Shown in pieces: positions 35,892 through 45,091 of a stretch of DNA of 64,000 nucleotides. Position 1 is the first letter of the stretch; each line of letters begins with the position of its first letter. The position numbers were made by a program, and so were the translations under genes. Source of the DNA: Nostoc paludosum FACHB-159 (GTDB lineage: Bacteria; Cyanobacteriota; Cyanobacteriia; Cyanobacteriales; Nostocaceae); NCBI RefSeq assembly GCF_014698835.1, contig NZ_JACJTU010000034.1, positions 19,046 to 83,045 on the forward strand, given 5' to 3'. The notes beneath the pieces were generated by a model. That model was given only the letters and a program-made list of their open reading frames with translations, had not been told where the DNA came from and searched no databases.

Positions 35892-38594
35892 ATGTCTTCA
35901 AATCCCCAACACCTCAGCGGTAACGAAATTCGCCAAATATTTCTCGACTTCTATGCCCAACGGGGTCACCAAGTTCTGCCAAGTGCCTCCCTCGTGCCTG
36001 AAGACCCAACCGTGCTGCTGACGATCGCGGGGATGCTACCATTTAAACCGATATTCCTGGGACAGCGCACACCAGAATTTAAGCGGGCTACGACTTCCCA
36101 AAAGTGTATCCGCACCAACGACATCGAAAACGTCGGACGCACCAAACGCCATCACACGTTCTTTGAAATGCTGGGTAATTTCAGCTTTGGTGATTATTTT
36201 AAAGAACAAGCGATCGCTTGGGGTTGGGAAATTAGTACACAAGTCTTTGGTTTATCCCCAAAAAATCTTGTCGTCAGCGTTTTTCAAGATGATGATGAAG
36301 CCTTTGCTATCTGGCGGGATCAAATAGGTGTGCCAGAAGCGAGAATTAAACGCTTGGGCGAAGATGATAACTTTTGGGCATCTGGCCCCACTGGCCCTTG
36401 TGGCCCTTGTTCTGAGATTTATTACGACTTCCATCCAGAACGCGGCGACGAAAATATAGATCTAGAAGACGATACCCGGTTTATCGAGTTCTATAACCTC
36501 GTCTTCATGCAATATAACCGGGATGCTAGCGGCAATTTAACGCCACTGCAAAACAAGAACATCGACACCGGCATGGGTTTGGAAAGAATAGCGCAAATTC
36601 TCCAAAACGTGCCGAATAACTACGAAACTGACCTGATTTTCCCAGTTATCGAAACAGCAGCCAAAATTGCTGGCATTGATTACCACAAAAGTGACGATAA
36701 AACCAAAGTTTCCCTAAAAGTTATTGGGGATCACATTCGTTCTGTCGTCCACATGATTGCCGATGAAATCCGCGCCTCCAACGTCGGCCGGGGTTATGTG
36801 TTGCGGCGATTAATTCGGCGCGTGGTGCGTCATGGGCGATTGATTGGGATTAGTGGTGAATTTACTACCCAAGTTGCCCAAACTGCGATCGCTCTTTCAG
36901 AATCAGCTTACCCCAACGTGCGGCAACGGGAAGCAGCAATTAAAGCTGAGTTGCAACGCGAAGAATCTAATTTCCTCAAAACCCTGGATAGAGGGGAAAA
37001 ACTGCTTGATGAGGTTATAAATCGTATATCTCCAATACAACAAGAGAACGAGCTTCCCTCTCCGATACGCGAAGAATATTATCATCCTTCTCCTTTACCA
37101 AAACAAAAAATTTCTGGACTAGATGCTTTCACCCTCTACGATACTTACGGCTTCCCCTTAGAACTAACGCAGGAAATTGCAGCAGAACAGGGACTAGAAG
37201 TTGATGTTGAGGGTTTCAATGCCGAAATGCAAAAGCAGGTGGAACGCGCCAAAGCAGCACACGAAACCATCGATTTAACTGTCCAAGGTTCCCTCGACAA
37301 ATTAGCAGAACATATCCACGCCACCGAGTTCTTAGGCTACAGCCAATCTGCGGCGACGGCGAAAGTCGAAGCGATTTTGGTAGAAGGCGTTTCCCAAGAA
37401 GAAGCAGAAGCAGGAACACAAGTACAAATTGTGCTTGACAAAACGCCATTTTATGCTGAGTCTGGGGGACAAATCGGCGATCGCGGTTATATCTCCGGTG
37501 ATGGCATCGTGATTCGCGTAGAAGACGTGAAGAAAGAATCTGATTTCTTTGTTCACTTCGGACGCATCGAACGCGGTACACTCCGTGTAGGAGATGCTGT
37601 AACTGCCCAAATCGATGCAGCTTGTCGCCGTCGCGCCCAAGCTAACCATACCGCAACCCACTTGCTACAAGCGGCGTTAAAGAAAATTGTCGATGATGGG
37701 ATTTCGCAAGCAGGTTCTCTGGTTTCCTTTGACAGATTGCGCTTTGACTTCAACTGTCCCCGTGCATTGACAGCAGAAGAAGTCCAACAAATTGAAGAAC
37801 AAGTAAATACTTGGATTGCACAGGCGCACACCGCCAAAGTAGAGGTATTACCTTTAGCTGAAGCCAAAGCTAGGGGTGCTGTTGCTATGTTTGGCGAAAA
37901 ATACGGAGAAGAAGTGCGAGTAATCGACTTTCCCAGCGTATCAATGGAACTGTGCGGTGGTACTCACGTAAGTAATACTGCTGAGATTGGCGTCTTTAAG
38001 ATTATTTCCGAAGCTGGAGTTGCTTCTGGGGTGCGACGTATCGAAGCTGTTTCCGGCCCAGCAATATTAGATTATCTCAACGTCCGGGATAAAGTAGTTA
38101 AAGATTTGAGCGATCGCTTTAAAGTTAAACCCGAAGAATTACCGGATAGAATCACAAGTCTGCAAACCGAACTGCGAACAGCCGAAAAGCAACTAGAATC
38201 ATTGAAAGGACAGTTAGCGATCGCTAAATCTGACAGCTTGCTACAAACAGCGGAAACTGTCGGCGATTTTAAAATTATCATCGCCCAATTAGAAGACATT
38301 GACGCAGAATCGTTGAAAACCGCAGCCGAACGCTTATTGCAAAAAATCGGTAATGGTGCGGTGGTGCTGGGTTCTGTTCCCGAAGCTGGGAAAGTAAGTA
38401 TAGTTGCGGCCTTTAGTCCAGAAGTTAACAAAAAAGGACTGCAAGCTGGTAAATTTGTGGGAGCGATCGCTAAAATCTGCGGTGGCGGCGGCGGTGGTAG
38501 GCCAAACTTAGCCCAAGCCGGCGGTAGAGATGCGAGTAAGTTGCCAGAGGCGTTGGCACAAGCGAAATCTGAGTTAATTACTGGGTTGGGTTAA
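35892..38594 (+). CDS. alaS: Alanine--tRNA ligase
   Basis: A class II synthetase charging tRNA-Ala, with editing and DHHA1 domains. 900 residues. Motifs: FLDFYAQRGHQVLPSASLVP at the start, motif 2 TSQKCIRTNDIENVGRT-like, GLERI motif 3, editing-site HTATHLLQAAL and CGGTHV, and a C-terminal GGGGGGRPNLAQAGG. Residues about 375-406 (encoded 37017-37110) form a linker before ISGLDAFTLYDTYGFPLEL that seems longer than in typical AlaS. It is essential and monocistronic here. Confidence 0.97.
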   Translation: MSSNPQHLSGNEIRQIFLDFYAQRGHQVLPSASLVPEDPTVLLTIAGMLPFKPIFLGQRTPEFKRATTSQKCIRTNDIENVGRTKRHHTFFEMLGNFSFGDYFKEQAIAWGWEISTQVFGLSPKNLVVSVFQDDDEAFAIWRDQIGVPEARIKRLGEDDNFWASGPTGPCGPCSEIYYDFHPERGDENIDLEDDTRFIEFYNLVFMQYNRDASGNLTPLQNKNIDTGMGLERIAQILQNVPNNYETDLIFPVIETAAKIAGIDYHKSDDKTKVSLKVIGDHIRSVVHMIADEIRASNVGRGYVLRRLIRRVVRHGRLIGISGEFTTQVAQTAIALSESAYPNVRQREAAIKAELQREESNFLKTLDRGEKLLDEVINRISPIQQENELPSPIREEYYHPSPLPKQKISGLDAFTLYDTYGFPLELTQEIAAEQGLEVDVEGFNAEMQKQVERAKAAHETIDLTVQGSLDKLAEHIHATEFLGYSQSAATAKVEAILVEGVSQEEAEAGTQVQIVLDKTPFYAESGGQIGDRGYISGDGIVIRVEDVKKESDFFVHFGRIERGTLRVGDAVTAQIDAACRRRAQANHTATHLLQAALKKIVDDGISQAGSLVSFDRLRFDFNCPRALTAEEVQQIEEQVNTWIAQAHTAKVEVLPLAEAKARGAVAMFGEKYGEEVRVIDFPSVSMELCGGTHVSNTAEIGVFKIISEAGVASGVRRIEAVSGPAILDYLNVRDKVVKDLSDRFKVKPEELPDRITSLQTELRTAEKQLESLKGQLAIAKSDSLLQTAETVGDFKIIIAQLEDIDAESLKTAAERLLQKIGNGAVVLGSVPEAGKVSIVAAFSPEVNKKGLQAGKFVGAIAKICGGGGGGRPNLAQAGGRDASKLPEALAQAKSELITGLG

Positions 38595-38604
38595 TTTCTT
38601 GTAG

Positions 38605-38623
38605 GGCAGGCATCTTGCCTGCC
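38605..38623 (+). terminator. Hairpin downstream of alaS
   Basis: GGCAGGC, loop ATCTT, GCCTGCC, then TTTG. Ten bases after the alaS stop. It acts plausibly as the terminator, although a similar GGCAGGC-GCCTGCC hairpin is a common Nostoc dispersed repeat. Confidence 0.65.
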
Positions 38624-38740
38624 TTTGAATTATTTCTTGTATGGCTAACTGACGAAAAATAAACTTAGTATGTGAAACCCAAAATTAATAATCAATTATT
38701 GGGTTCCTCTGTTCCTTCAATCAACACTGCTAATTGAAAT

Positions 38741-39319
38741 TCAGGCTGTCAAAAGTGATAAAGCAGACACTCCCTCTGAAGTCCAATCACTGACAATATT
38801 ATCTACTAACCAGTAGTCATGAAACTTCCTGAATTGGGGTACTAATTTATTTTCTACGGTCAGAGTTTGTAAAAACTCCTCAATATGCGTAATTCTCCTT
38901 GATATAGCTTCCTGACGTTGCCCTACCGGAACAGATGCTGCAAATGTCAAAACAAGTATTGAGCGATTCCAAATAGAAGCTCCTAGTCTGCTAGTCAATA
39001 AGCGTAGTGTCCGCTTTTCATCAGGACGAAAACGTGTTTCATCAAGCCGAGTCACATAGATTGTTGCATAAATTTGATCTAGGTCAACTTTAGAACGTAT
39101 TAACGATAGGTATGCCTCATCACACGCCTCATCCTCTTCAGCTAAACCAGGTGTATCAATAAGGCATACATTACCTAAAGGACTATCGTAGGCGTAATGC
39201 TCGACAAATTTTGTACAGGCTTCAAATTCTGAAGTATCAGCAATGTAATCGCTGAAGGTAGTGTTAACAAAACTTGATTTGCCTACACCCGTCCGTCCAA
39301 ACAACAAAAATTTACGCAT
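38741..39319 (-). CDS. Small AIG1/Toc34-like GTPase, second of a pair
   Basis: 192 residues, essentially one GTPase domain. P-loop GRTGVGKS at 8-15 and G3 DTPG at 55-58. The region VTRLDETRFRPDEKRTLRLL, GASIWNRSILVLTF, AASVPVGQ resembles the G4 area of Toc34 and AIG1 GTPases (pattern RLD-R-D, IW, LVLTHA) rather than NKxD. It begins 3 bp after the larger GTPase, so the two are co-translated. There is no membrane anchor. The tight pairing suggests heterodimerisation, which is inference. Confidence 0.83.
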   Translation of the reverse strand: MRKFLLFGRTGVGKSSFVNTTFSDYIADTSEFEACTKFVEHYAYDSPLGNVCLIDTPGLAEEDEACDEAYLSLIRSKVDLDQIYATIYVTRLDETRFRPDEKRTLRLLTSRLGASIWNRSILVLTFAASVPVGQRQEAISRRITHIEEFLQTLTVENKLVPQFRKFHDYWLVDNIVSDWTSEGVSALSLLTA

Positions 39320-39322
39320 TGT

Positions 39323-40321
39323 TTATTTTTTTCTTGCGAATAACCCGCCAATAAATCCTATTGCCCCACCAATTGCTCCTCCGACAGCAGCACCAACTGG
39401 TCCAGCAATAGCTCCAATTGCAGCCCCTACAGTTGCTCCTGCAACTGTAAGTTCCAAGACTTCTGAAGTTTTATTGCGGACTATTTCGGCTTGCCTTTGA
39501 TTAAGCTCAATAGGTGTATATTTTGGCGTTGGCTCAGAAGGAAGACTGGCTACAGGCGTTGGTACATAAACTACCTCTTTTACTACTTCTTTTTCTTTCT
39601 CTGGTGCTTTTACACGCTCGACAGTTGCCATTAAGAATGGACTTGCACCTTTGGCAGACATTCTGGCATACACCTGCGTGTAAAGCTCAGCTAACCATTT
39701 TTCTCCATCTGGAGTTGTTTCACTTTTGTTATCTACTGCAACCGATGGAATGTTATTCGCTATCTTAATCCCTACGTGTTTTGCTATCTCATTACGAATA
39801 AGTTCGGTTCTTTTCTTCAGTGCAAATTCGTACTTTGAAACATCAACATTTCCTGCAAAAGTGAATACGATAACAGCGTGTTCCCAAATCTTTGGTTTGA
39901 ATGCATCTGAAATAAGTTTTATTCCTCTTTTTTCATCGCTCGTAACTCTGGTATCATCCAAACGACTGACAAACCACATTGAGTCAACTTGGCTAACGTT
40001 TGAACGCATAAGTTCCAGGTACTGATAATCATTTCCTGCTTCTTCAATATCATCACAAAGACCAGGTGTATCTACAATTGTAAAGTTGATTCCATTGATA
40101 TCAGAGTCATAAGGTTTAATATCCATTGTTGTTGGTTCGTAATCACCAACGGTAGCAATTTCTTTACCCATCAAGCTATTTACAGTACTTGATTTTCCAA
40201 CTCCTGTACGACCTGCTAACAGAAATACAAATTTATTTCCACGCTGAGCTTGCAGTTTTTCTATGAGATCTTCAAGAAAATTCCTGGCTTCTTTTTCAGA
40301 ATTACTATCAAATGATTCCAT
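39323..40321 (-). CDS. AIG1/Toc34-like GTPase with C-terminal glycine zipper
   Basis: 332 residues. P-loop GRTGVGKS at 37-44, G2 TT near 64, G3 DTPG at 84-87, then VSRLDDTRVTSDEKRGIKLI and KIWEHAVIVFTFAGNVD in place of a classic NKxD. The last 45 residues are an almost pure Gly/Ala/Ile glycine zipper (GAAIGAIAGPVGAAVGGAIG and so on, ending FARKK) likely to insert into or bundle on membranes. First gene of a two-GTPase operon. A membrane-remodelling or import-like role is inference; its stress or conflict function is untested. Confidence 0.84.
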   Translation of the reverse strand: MESFDSNSEKEARNFLEDLIEKLQAQRGNKFVFLLAGRTGVGKSSTVNSLMGKEIATVGDYEPTTMDIKPYDSDINGINFTIVDTPGLCDDIEEAGNDYQYLELMRSNVSQVDSMWFVSRLDDTRVTSDEKRGIKLISDAFKPKIWEHAVIVFTFAGNVDVSKYEFALKKRTELIRNEIAKHVGIKIANNIPSVAVDNKSETTPDGEKWLAELYTQVYARMSAKGASPFLMATVERVKAPEKEKEVVKEVVYVPTPVASLPSEPTPKYTPIELNQRQAEIVRNKTSEVLELTVAGATVGAAIGAIAGPVGAAVGGAIGGAIGFIGGLFARKK

Positions 40322-40707
40322 TTTTACTCTTGATTTAATACTTATTGAATGTTGGAAATTTTTGACTTCATGTATATATCAATTAAATGTAAAAATCTAA
40401 TTTGAATTTTGAAAGCATATTGACGCTAAACTCTTTGTAGAGCAAGCCTTTTACCCTAAAGCACTTTCATTAATCAAACCAGAGTTTATTACTTGATACA
40501 AACACAAAATAATATTTTATACAATCAACATTTAAAATATCACTGAAATTATACTGAAATGTGTACTAGTTGTAATTCCACTAAAATTGATTCTTAGGTA
40601 GTGCGATCGCTTCACTCAACGTCCCACAAAGCGACTTGTCCTCAGATATCGCACTACAATAGAGTCAAGCAATGTACTATTCCCATACATCACGCTGAAA
40701 TACTCAG
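40322..40707. other. Divergent promoter region with 10-bp inverted repeat
   Basis: 386 bp, no gene. GTAGTGCGAT at 40598-40607 is matched by its reverse complement at 40648-40657, 40 bp apart, ending 50 bp before the Phd antitoxin gene. It could be an operator for the toxin-antitoxin genes or the ends of a small repeat. Confidence 0.55.
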
Positions 40708-40947
40708 ATGCAAAAAGTCACAGTTGATGAGATCCAACGAGATCCTTTGAAATACCTGAATGAAGTAGAGGCAGGTGAAAGCTTTATCATTGTCCAAGCA
40801 GATAAATTAATTGCTGAATTAAAACCAATTACAACTACCAACAAACAGCAACGCCCATTTGGTTTGTGTGCAGGAGAATTTACAGTGCCTGATGATTTTC
40901 ATGCACCTTTGCCTGATGAAATTCTAAATGCATTTGAGGGCGGATGA
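40708..40947 (+). CDS. Phd/YefM-type antitoxin
   Basis: 79 residues. KVTVDEIQRDPLKYLNEVEAGESFIIVQADKLIAEL is the Phd/YefM DNA-binding N-terminus, with a C-terminal toxin-binding tail that includes RPFGLCAGEFTVPDDF. It overlaps the PIN fragment by 4 bp (ATGA), as is typical for such operons. Since the toxin is truncated, this antitoxin may now be a relic or may act in trans. Confidence 0.9.
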   Translation: MQKVTVDEIQRDPLKYLNEVEAGESFIIVQADKLIAELKPITTTNKQQRPFGLCAGEFTVPDDFHAPLPDEILNAFEGG

Positions 40948-41147
40948 AAATTCTCTTAGACACTCATATATTTTTAGGGTTTATCAGTGGTGATAATCAG
41001 CTATCAACAAATATTCGAGATATTATTCGCGATCCAGATAACGAAATTTATCTTAGTGTTGTCTCAATATGGGAGTGTATTGTTAAATATAAATTAGGTA
41101 AACTCAAAATCAGAGCGATCGCACTGATACATCAAACTACACCCTAA
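40944..41147 (+). pseudogene. VapC-like PIN toxin, truncated
   Basis: 67 residues. The N-terminal half of a PIN ribonuclease is present: ILLDTH with the first catalytic Asp and IYLSVVSIWECIVKYKLGKL with the Glu. Family members are about 125-130 residues and need two further acidic residues in the missing half. Homology ends at KLKI, close to a GCGATCGC site. The stop codon overlaps that of the opposite DUF5615 gene by 2 bp, so the loss coincides with the junction to the next module. Confidence 0.85.
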
Positions 41148-41527
41148 TATTCTTGAATCACAAATACTTGTGTCGAAGACCCTTTTTGATTTTGTTTTTT
41201 GATTCTAATCAATCTCCGTGTTAAAGGCTGGGTATTCTGAATCAAAAAATCGTAAATTATCCCACCTTGTCCTTTATAATCTCGGTCTTCCTTACAAATT
41301 ATAATACCGCTATGGTTTTGACCTTGTTTATGAAGACTAATAAAATCTTCTCGATTGAGAGTAATCATAACTCGCTGTTGTTCATGAGCGAAGTTTAATA
41401 CTTCTTCATCACTAATCGACTGATTTGCTTGTCCAGCTTCATAGGAAGTTAGCACATCATAGCCAAGCTGACGTAATTCTTTAACTAAATCGATAGGAAA
41501 GTTCTCATTTGCATAAAACTTGGTCAT
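41144..41527 (-). CDS. DUF5615 PIN-like toxin
   Basis: 127 residues. NENFPIDLVKELRQLGYDV near the start supplies the first acidic site, then ISDEEVLNFAHEQ and LNREDFI. This is the DUF5615 PIN-like nuclease family, usually the toxin partner of a DUF433 antitoxin. It follows the DUF433 gene by 1 bp. All motif acids appear intact, so it is probably active as an RNase; target unknown. Confidence 0.88.
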   Translation of the reverse strand: MTKFYANENFPIDLVKELRQLGYDVLTSYEAGQANQSISDEEVLNFAHEQQRVMITLNREDFISLHKQGQNHSGIIICKEDRDYKGQGGIIYDFLIQNTQPLTRRLIRIKKQNQKGSSTQVFVIQEY

Positions 41528-41528
41528 G

Positions 41529-41771
41529 TTATGCGTCGTCAGCTATAACTTGGTCAATTTCCTCTGGATGTTCTTCATAATATAACCAAGCTGCTTTTAA
41601 ATCTTCGGGTGTTAACGCCGGATAATTTCTCAATAATTCTTCCTCAGAAGCTCCTTGTTGACGAAAAGAAACTAAAGTCCAAACAGCAATGCGAGTATCG
41701 CGGATGCGTGCATTCCCTCCGCAAACTCGTGGGGTTTTTTGAATCAAATATCTTTGAATTTTTTGAGACAT
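41529..41771 (-). CDS. DUF433 antitoxin
   Basis: 80 residues from the ATG at 41771 (MSQKIQRYL); a longer start at 41798 would add nine unlikely residues. IQKTPRVCGGNARIRDTRIAVWTLV is the DUF433 signature, with a helix-turn-helix-like ASEEELLRNYPALTPEDLKAAWLYYEEH. It forms a two-gene toxin-antitoxin operon with the DUF5615 gene. Confidence 0.9.
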   Translation of the reverse strand: MSQKIQRYLIQKTPRVCGGNARIRDTRIAVWTLVSFRQQGASEEELLRNYPALTPEDLKAAWLYYEEHPEEIDQVIADDA

Positions 41772-41860
41772 GTATAGGTCTATTAGAAAGCCATACATAT
41801 AATTTAGTTTAAATTTACAATTCTCAGGTAGCTTGGGAATATAGAGTTTAGTTTTTCAAA

Positions 41861-43408
41861 ATGTCTTTAACTGAAGAAATTCTTTCCCAACTACCAGGCG
41901 ATGTTTTAGGCGGGTTACGTCAGAGCGATCGCATTTTAACATCCCTCAGAGAAAACACTGCACCTATACCAACATTAGTTACAGAAAGTCAGCAGCCTTT
42001 GGGCGATGCAGACTCCGATGTGCTTATCTGCGGTGGCACCTTGGGCATTTTAATTGGTTCGGCTTTAGCTACCAAGGGGCTACGGGTGGCGTTGATGGAA
42101 CGGGGAATTCTACGGGGAAGGGAACAAGAGTGGAATATTTCTCGTAAAGAATTAGATGTGTTTGTGGAATTGAACTTATTGACAGAGGAGGAATTAGAAA
42201 CTGCGATCGCCACTCAATATAACCCAGCACGAGTAGGCTTTCACGGTGGTACAGAAATTTGGGTAGAAGATGTTTTGAATATCGGCGTAGATCCAGTATA
42301 TCTACTGGCTACATTAAAAACACGATTTCTCAATGCTGGTGGAAAGCTGTTAGAAAACACACCTTTTAAGGAAGCGGTGGTGCATCCAGATGGGGTGATG
42401 GTAAATAACCAATTCAAAACTAGGCTGTTAATCGATGCGATGGGACATTTTTCTCCCATAACGCAACAAGCACGTCAAGGAAAAAAACCAGACGCCCTTT
42501 GCTTAGTTGTAGGAACTTGCGCCCAAGGTTTTCCGGAAAATAACTCAGGCGATTTGTTGTTATCATTTACATCTTTGCAGAACCAGTGTCAGTACTTCTG
42601 GGAAGCATTCCCAGCTAGAGACGGTAGAACTACTTACTTGTTTACCTACATGGATGCACACCCCCAACGTTTCAGCTTGTCAGCTTTCTTTGAGGAATAT
42701 CTGCGTCTGCTACCAGAATATCAGGGTGTGGAATTGAATCAGCTGAAATTTCAACGGGCGTTGTTTGGCTTCTTTCCCAGCTATCGCCAAAGTCCCCTCA
42801 AAACTCCTTGGAATCGCATTCTACCAGTGGGAGATAGCAGTGGTAACCAATCCCCCTTGAGTTTTGGTGGTTTTGGTGCGATGGTGCGTCACCTGAAGCG
42901 TTTAACATTTGGCATTGACGAAGCGTTGCAAACTGAACAATTATCAGCAAAAGCGCTATCACTGCTGCAACCCTATCAGCCTAGTTTGACTGCTACTTGG
43001 TTATTTCAAAAAGCGATGAGTGTTGGTGTAAATCAGAAAATTCCCCCAGATCGAATTAACCAACTACTCTCAGCAGTGTTTGAAGAAATGCAACAGTTAG
43101 GTACGCCAGTACTGAAGCCATTTTTACAAGATATAGTACAATTTTGGGCACTGACGCAAACACTGTTAAAAACTAATTTCTCTCATCCCGAATTAGTTAT
43201 TCAAATAATTCCCCAAGTAGGTTTACCAAGTTTATTAGATTGGATGGTGCATTACGTTAATTTAGGTGTTTATACTGCCTTATTTAAGTCAAGTCCAATG
43301 TTAGAAACATGGATGAAGAATCAATCAAAAGAACAACAATATTATTGGCATCGTTTGATTGATGCTTGGAAGTACGGCTCTGGTGGTGACTACTCAGATG
43401 AAACTTAG
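41861..43408 (+). CDS. cruP: CruP, lycopene-cyclase paralogue
   Basis: 515 residues, FAD-dependent oxidoreductase. The Rossmann motif is VLICGGTLGILIGSALA near 53, followed by VALMERGILRGREQEWNISRKEL, characteristic of CruA/CruP. GFHGGTEIWVEDVLNIGV and GDSSGNQSPLSFGGFGAM complete the flavoprotein core. CruP is a paralogue of CruA lycopene cyclase, kept in oxygenic phototrophs, and has been linked to limiting oxidative damage rather than to bulk cyclisation. It is followed at 22 bp by a membrane protein gene, then by its paralogue. Confidence 0.88.
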   Translation: MSLTEEILSQLPGDVLGGLRQSDRILTSLRENTAPIPTLVTESQQPLGDADSDVLICGGTLGILIGSALATKGLRVALMERGILRGREQEWNISRKELDVFVELNLLTEEELETAIATQYNPARVGFHGGTEIWVEDVLNIGVDPVYLLATLKTRFLNAGGKLLENTPFKEAVVHPDGVMVNNQFKTRLLIDAMGHFSPITQQARQGKKPDALCLVVGTCAQGFPENNSGDLLLSFTSLQNQCQYFWEAFPARDGRTTYLFTYMDAHPQRFSLSAFFEEYLRLLPEYQGVELNQLKFQRALFGFFPSYRQSPLKTPWNRILPVGDSSGNQSPLSFGGFGAMVRHLKRLTFGIDEALQTEQLSAKALSLLQPYQPSLTATWLFQKAMSVGVNQKIPPDRINQLLSAVFEEMQQLGTPVLKPFLQDIVQFWALTQTLLKTNFSHPELVIQIIPQVGLPSLLDWMVHYVNLGVYTALFKSSPMLETWMKNQSKEQQYYWHRLIDAWKYGSGGDYSDET

Positions 43409-43430
43409 ATAATATCTGTGTGAGGATAAT

Positions 43431-44135
43431 ATGATTGAACGGAAATCTGTGGGAATAAAATACTTTGCAGTATTAATTGGTTTCCTACGCGATCGCCAAG
43501 GGTTTTTAGAGGAAGTTCGCCAAGGTACAAGATTACCAAATAAAATCATTTCTCTACTAGTTTGTAGTTCGTTATTCCTCGCCGTATATGGAGGAATCAT
43601 TGGTGCATATCATAGCTGGATGCAAGCTTTATCCTCCGCCATCAAACTCCCAGCCCTTTATTTAATTACACTGCTGATTTGTATCCCGACGTTATATTTT
43701 GCTAACGTGATTTTCGGTTCCAAGCGGACATTTGGACAGCATTTAGCATTAGTATTGACCGCAGTTTCAGTGACTAGCGTACTTTTATTTAGTTTTGCAC
43801 CAATTACCCTCTTTTTCTTAATTACTACCAATAATTACCAATTTTTAATTCTTTTAAATGTTTTTATTTTTGCACTGACTGGATTTATTGGTATTTCCTC
43901 GTTATATCAAGCCACGAATTTAGTTTTAGAACAAGATAATGAAGGTAGCAAAACCCGCCAGAAGATTTTACAATTTTGGCTATTCCTTTATGCTTTCGTC
44001 GGTAGCCAACTAGGATGGACTCTCAGACCATTTTTTGGTACACCAGATTCTGCATTTCAATTGTTCCGCGAAAGAGAAGGTAATTTTTATCTCAGCGTGA
44101 TTCAAGCTATTAGCTACTTGTTAGGAATTCGTTAG
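43431..44135 (+). CDS. Five-TM membrane protein, copy 1
   Basis: 234 residues. Membrane segments: SLLVCSSLFLAVYGGIIGAY; LYLITLLICIPTLYFANVIF; LALVLTAVSVTSVLLFSFAPI; FLILLNVFIFALTGFIGI; FWLFLYAFVGSQLGW. The cytosolic or external loop motif RPFFGTPDSAFQLFR is conserved with copy 2. GAGGA is a good ribosome site before the ATG at 43431. Family known in cyanobacteria but uncharacterised. Close spacing after cruP suggests co-transcription and perhaps a role in the thylakoid or envelope; that is inference. Confidence 0.8.
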   Translation: MIERKSVGIKYFAVLIGFLRDRQGFLEEVRQGTRLPNKIISLLVCSSLFLAVYGGIIGAYHSWMQALSSAIKLPALYLITLLICIPTLYFANVIFGSKRTFGQHLALVLTAVSVTSVLLFSFAPITLFFLITTNNYQFLILLNVFIFALTGFIGISSLYQATNLVLEQDNEGSKTRQKILQFWLFLYAFVGSQLGWTLRPFFGTPDSAFQLFREREGNFYLSVIQAISYLLGIR

Positions 44136-44254
44136 TAGATGATAATTCAGGAGCTAGAATAATACAAATTGCACTAAATCGCTGATAAATTCTGGTTTTT
44201 TATTTTTTGATGACATCATTAGTAACCATACCAAATATCAACTATAAAAGCATT

Positions 44255-44962
44255 ATGTTGGAAAAGCAACCTCGCAGCGTTAAGCAATTTAATGTATTGG
44301 TGAATTTACTACGCGATCGCCAATCATTTTTAGAAGAAATTCGCCTGGGAATCAGATTAGAAAATAAAATCAGTTCTTTGTTTGTAGCTAGTTCCATTTG
44401 CTTTGCTATCTATGGCGCAATTATTGGTGCATCCCACGGTTGGGCACAAGCATTATCCAGTGCTATCAAACTTCCCGCTTTTTATTTATTAACACTGATA
44501 ATTTGTTTTCCAACTTTGTTCTTTTTTAATGTTTTGTTTGGTTCGCGGAGTAGTATTCAACAGCATTTTGTTGTCTTGCTCACATCTGTATCAGTGATTA
44601 GTGTACTTTTATTCAGCTTCGCACCAGTTACACTATTTTTTCTCATCACTACCCCCGATTCTTATCAATTTTTCAAACTATTAAATGTATCAATATTTGG
44701 CATCACAGGCATCTTTGGCGTAAAATTTCTTTATGAGGGAATACAATTACTTTCGCAACAAGATGAAGTAGGCAAAACAACCCGCACCACTATTTTAAGA
44801 TTTTGGTTATTGCTTTATGCTTTTGTTGGGATGCAATTAGGATGGTTTTTCAGACCGTTTTTTGGTGCGCCTGACTCGAAATTTGAATTATTTCGAGCCG
44901 TGAAAGGAAACTTTTATCTTGATATAATAGCCGCGATTTCAGAAATTTTAGGTTTCAGTTAA
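44255..44962 (+). CDS. Five-TM membrane protein, copy 2
   Basis: 235 residues from the ATG at 44255. That start aligns exactly with copy 1, placing 19 residues before the shared RDRQ (MLEKQPRSVK against MIERKSVGIK). Same five membrane helices and the loop RPFFGAPDSKFELFR. The longer frame from 44210 adds 15 residues (MTSLVTIPN) with no counterpart. Paralogue by tandem duplication. Confidence 0.78.
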   Translation: MLEKQPRSVKQFNVLVNLLRDRQSFLEEIRLGIRLENKISSLFVASSICFAIYGAIIGASHGWAQALSSAIKLPAFYLLTLIICFPTLFFFNVLFGSRSSIQQHFVVLLTSVSVISVLLFSFAPVTLFFLITTPDSYQFFKLLNVSIFGITGIFGVKFLYEGIQLLSQQDEVGKTTRTTILRFWLLLYAFVGMQLGWFFRPFFGAPDSKFELFRAVKGNFYLDIIAAISEILGFS

Positions 44963-45091
44963 TTTAACGCCAAAATTTGTAATATGAAGCTTAACAATCC
45001 TTGTTGGAACTTGGCAAATTGGCAACTATTACAAACCTAACTGTGTTAACTTCAATACTATACAAGGTGTATTTGCACTTTCAAGCTATTT

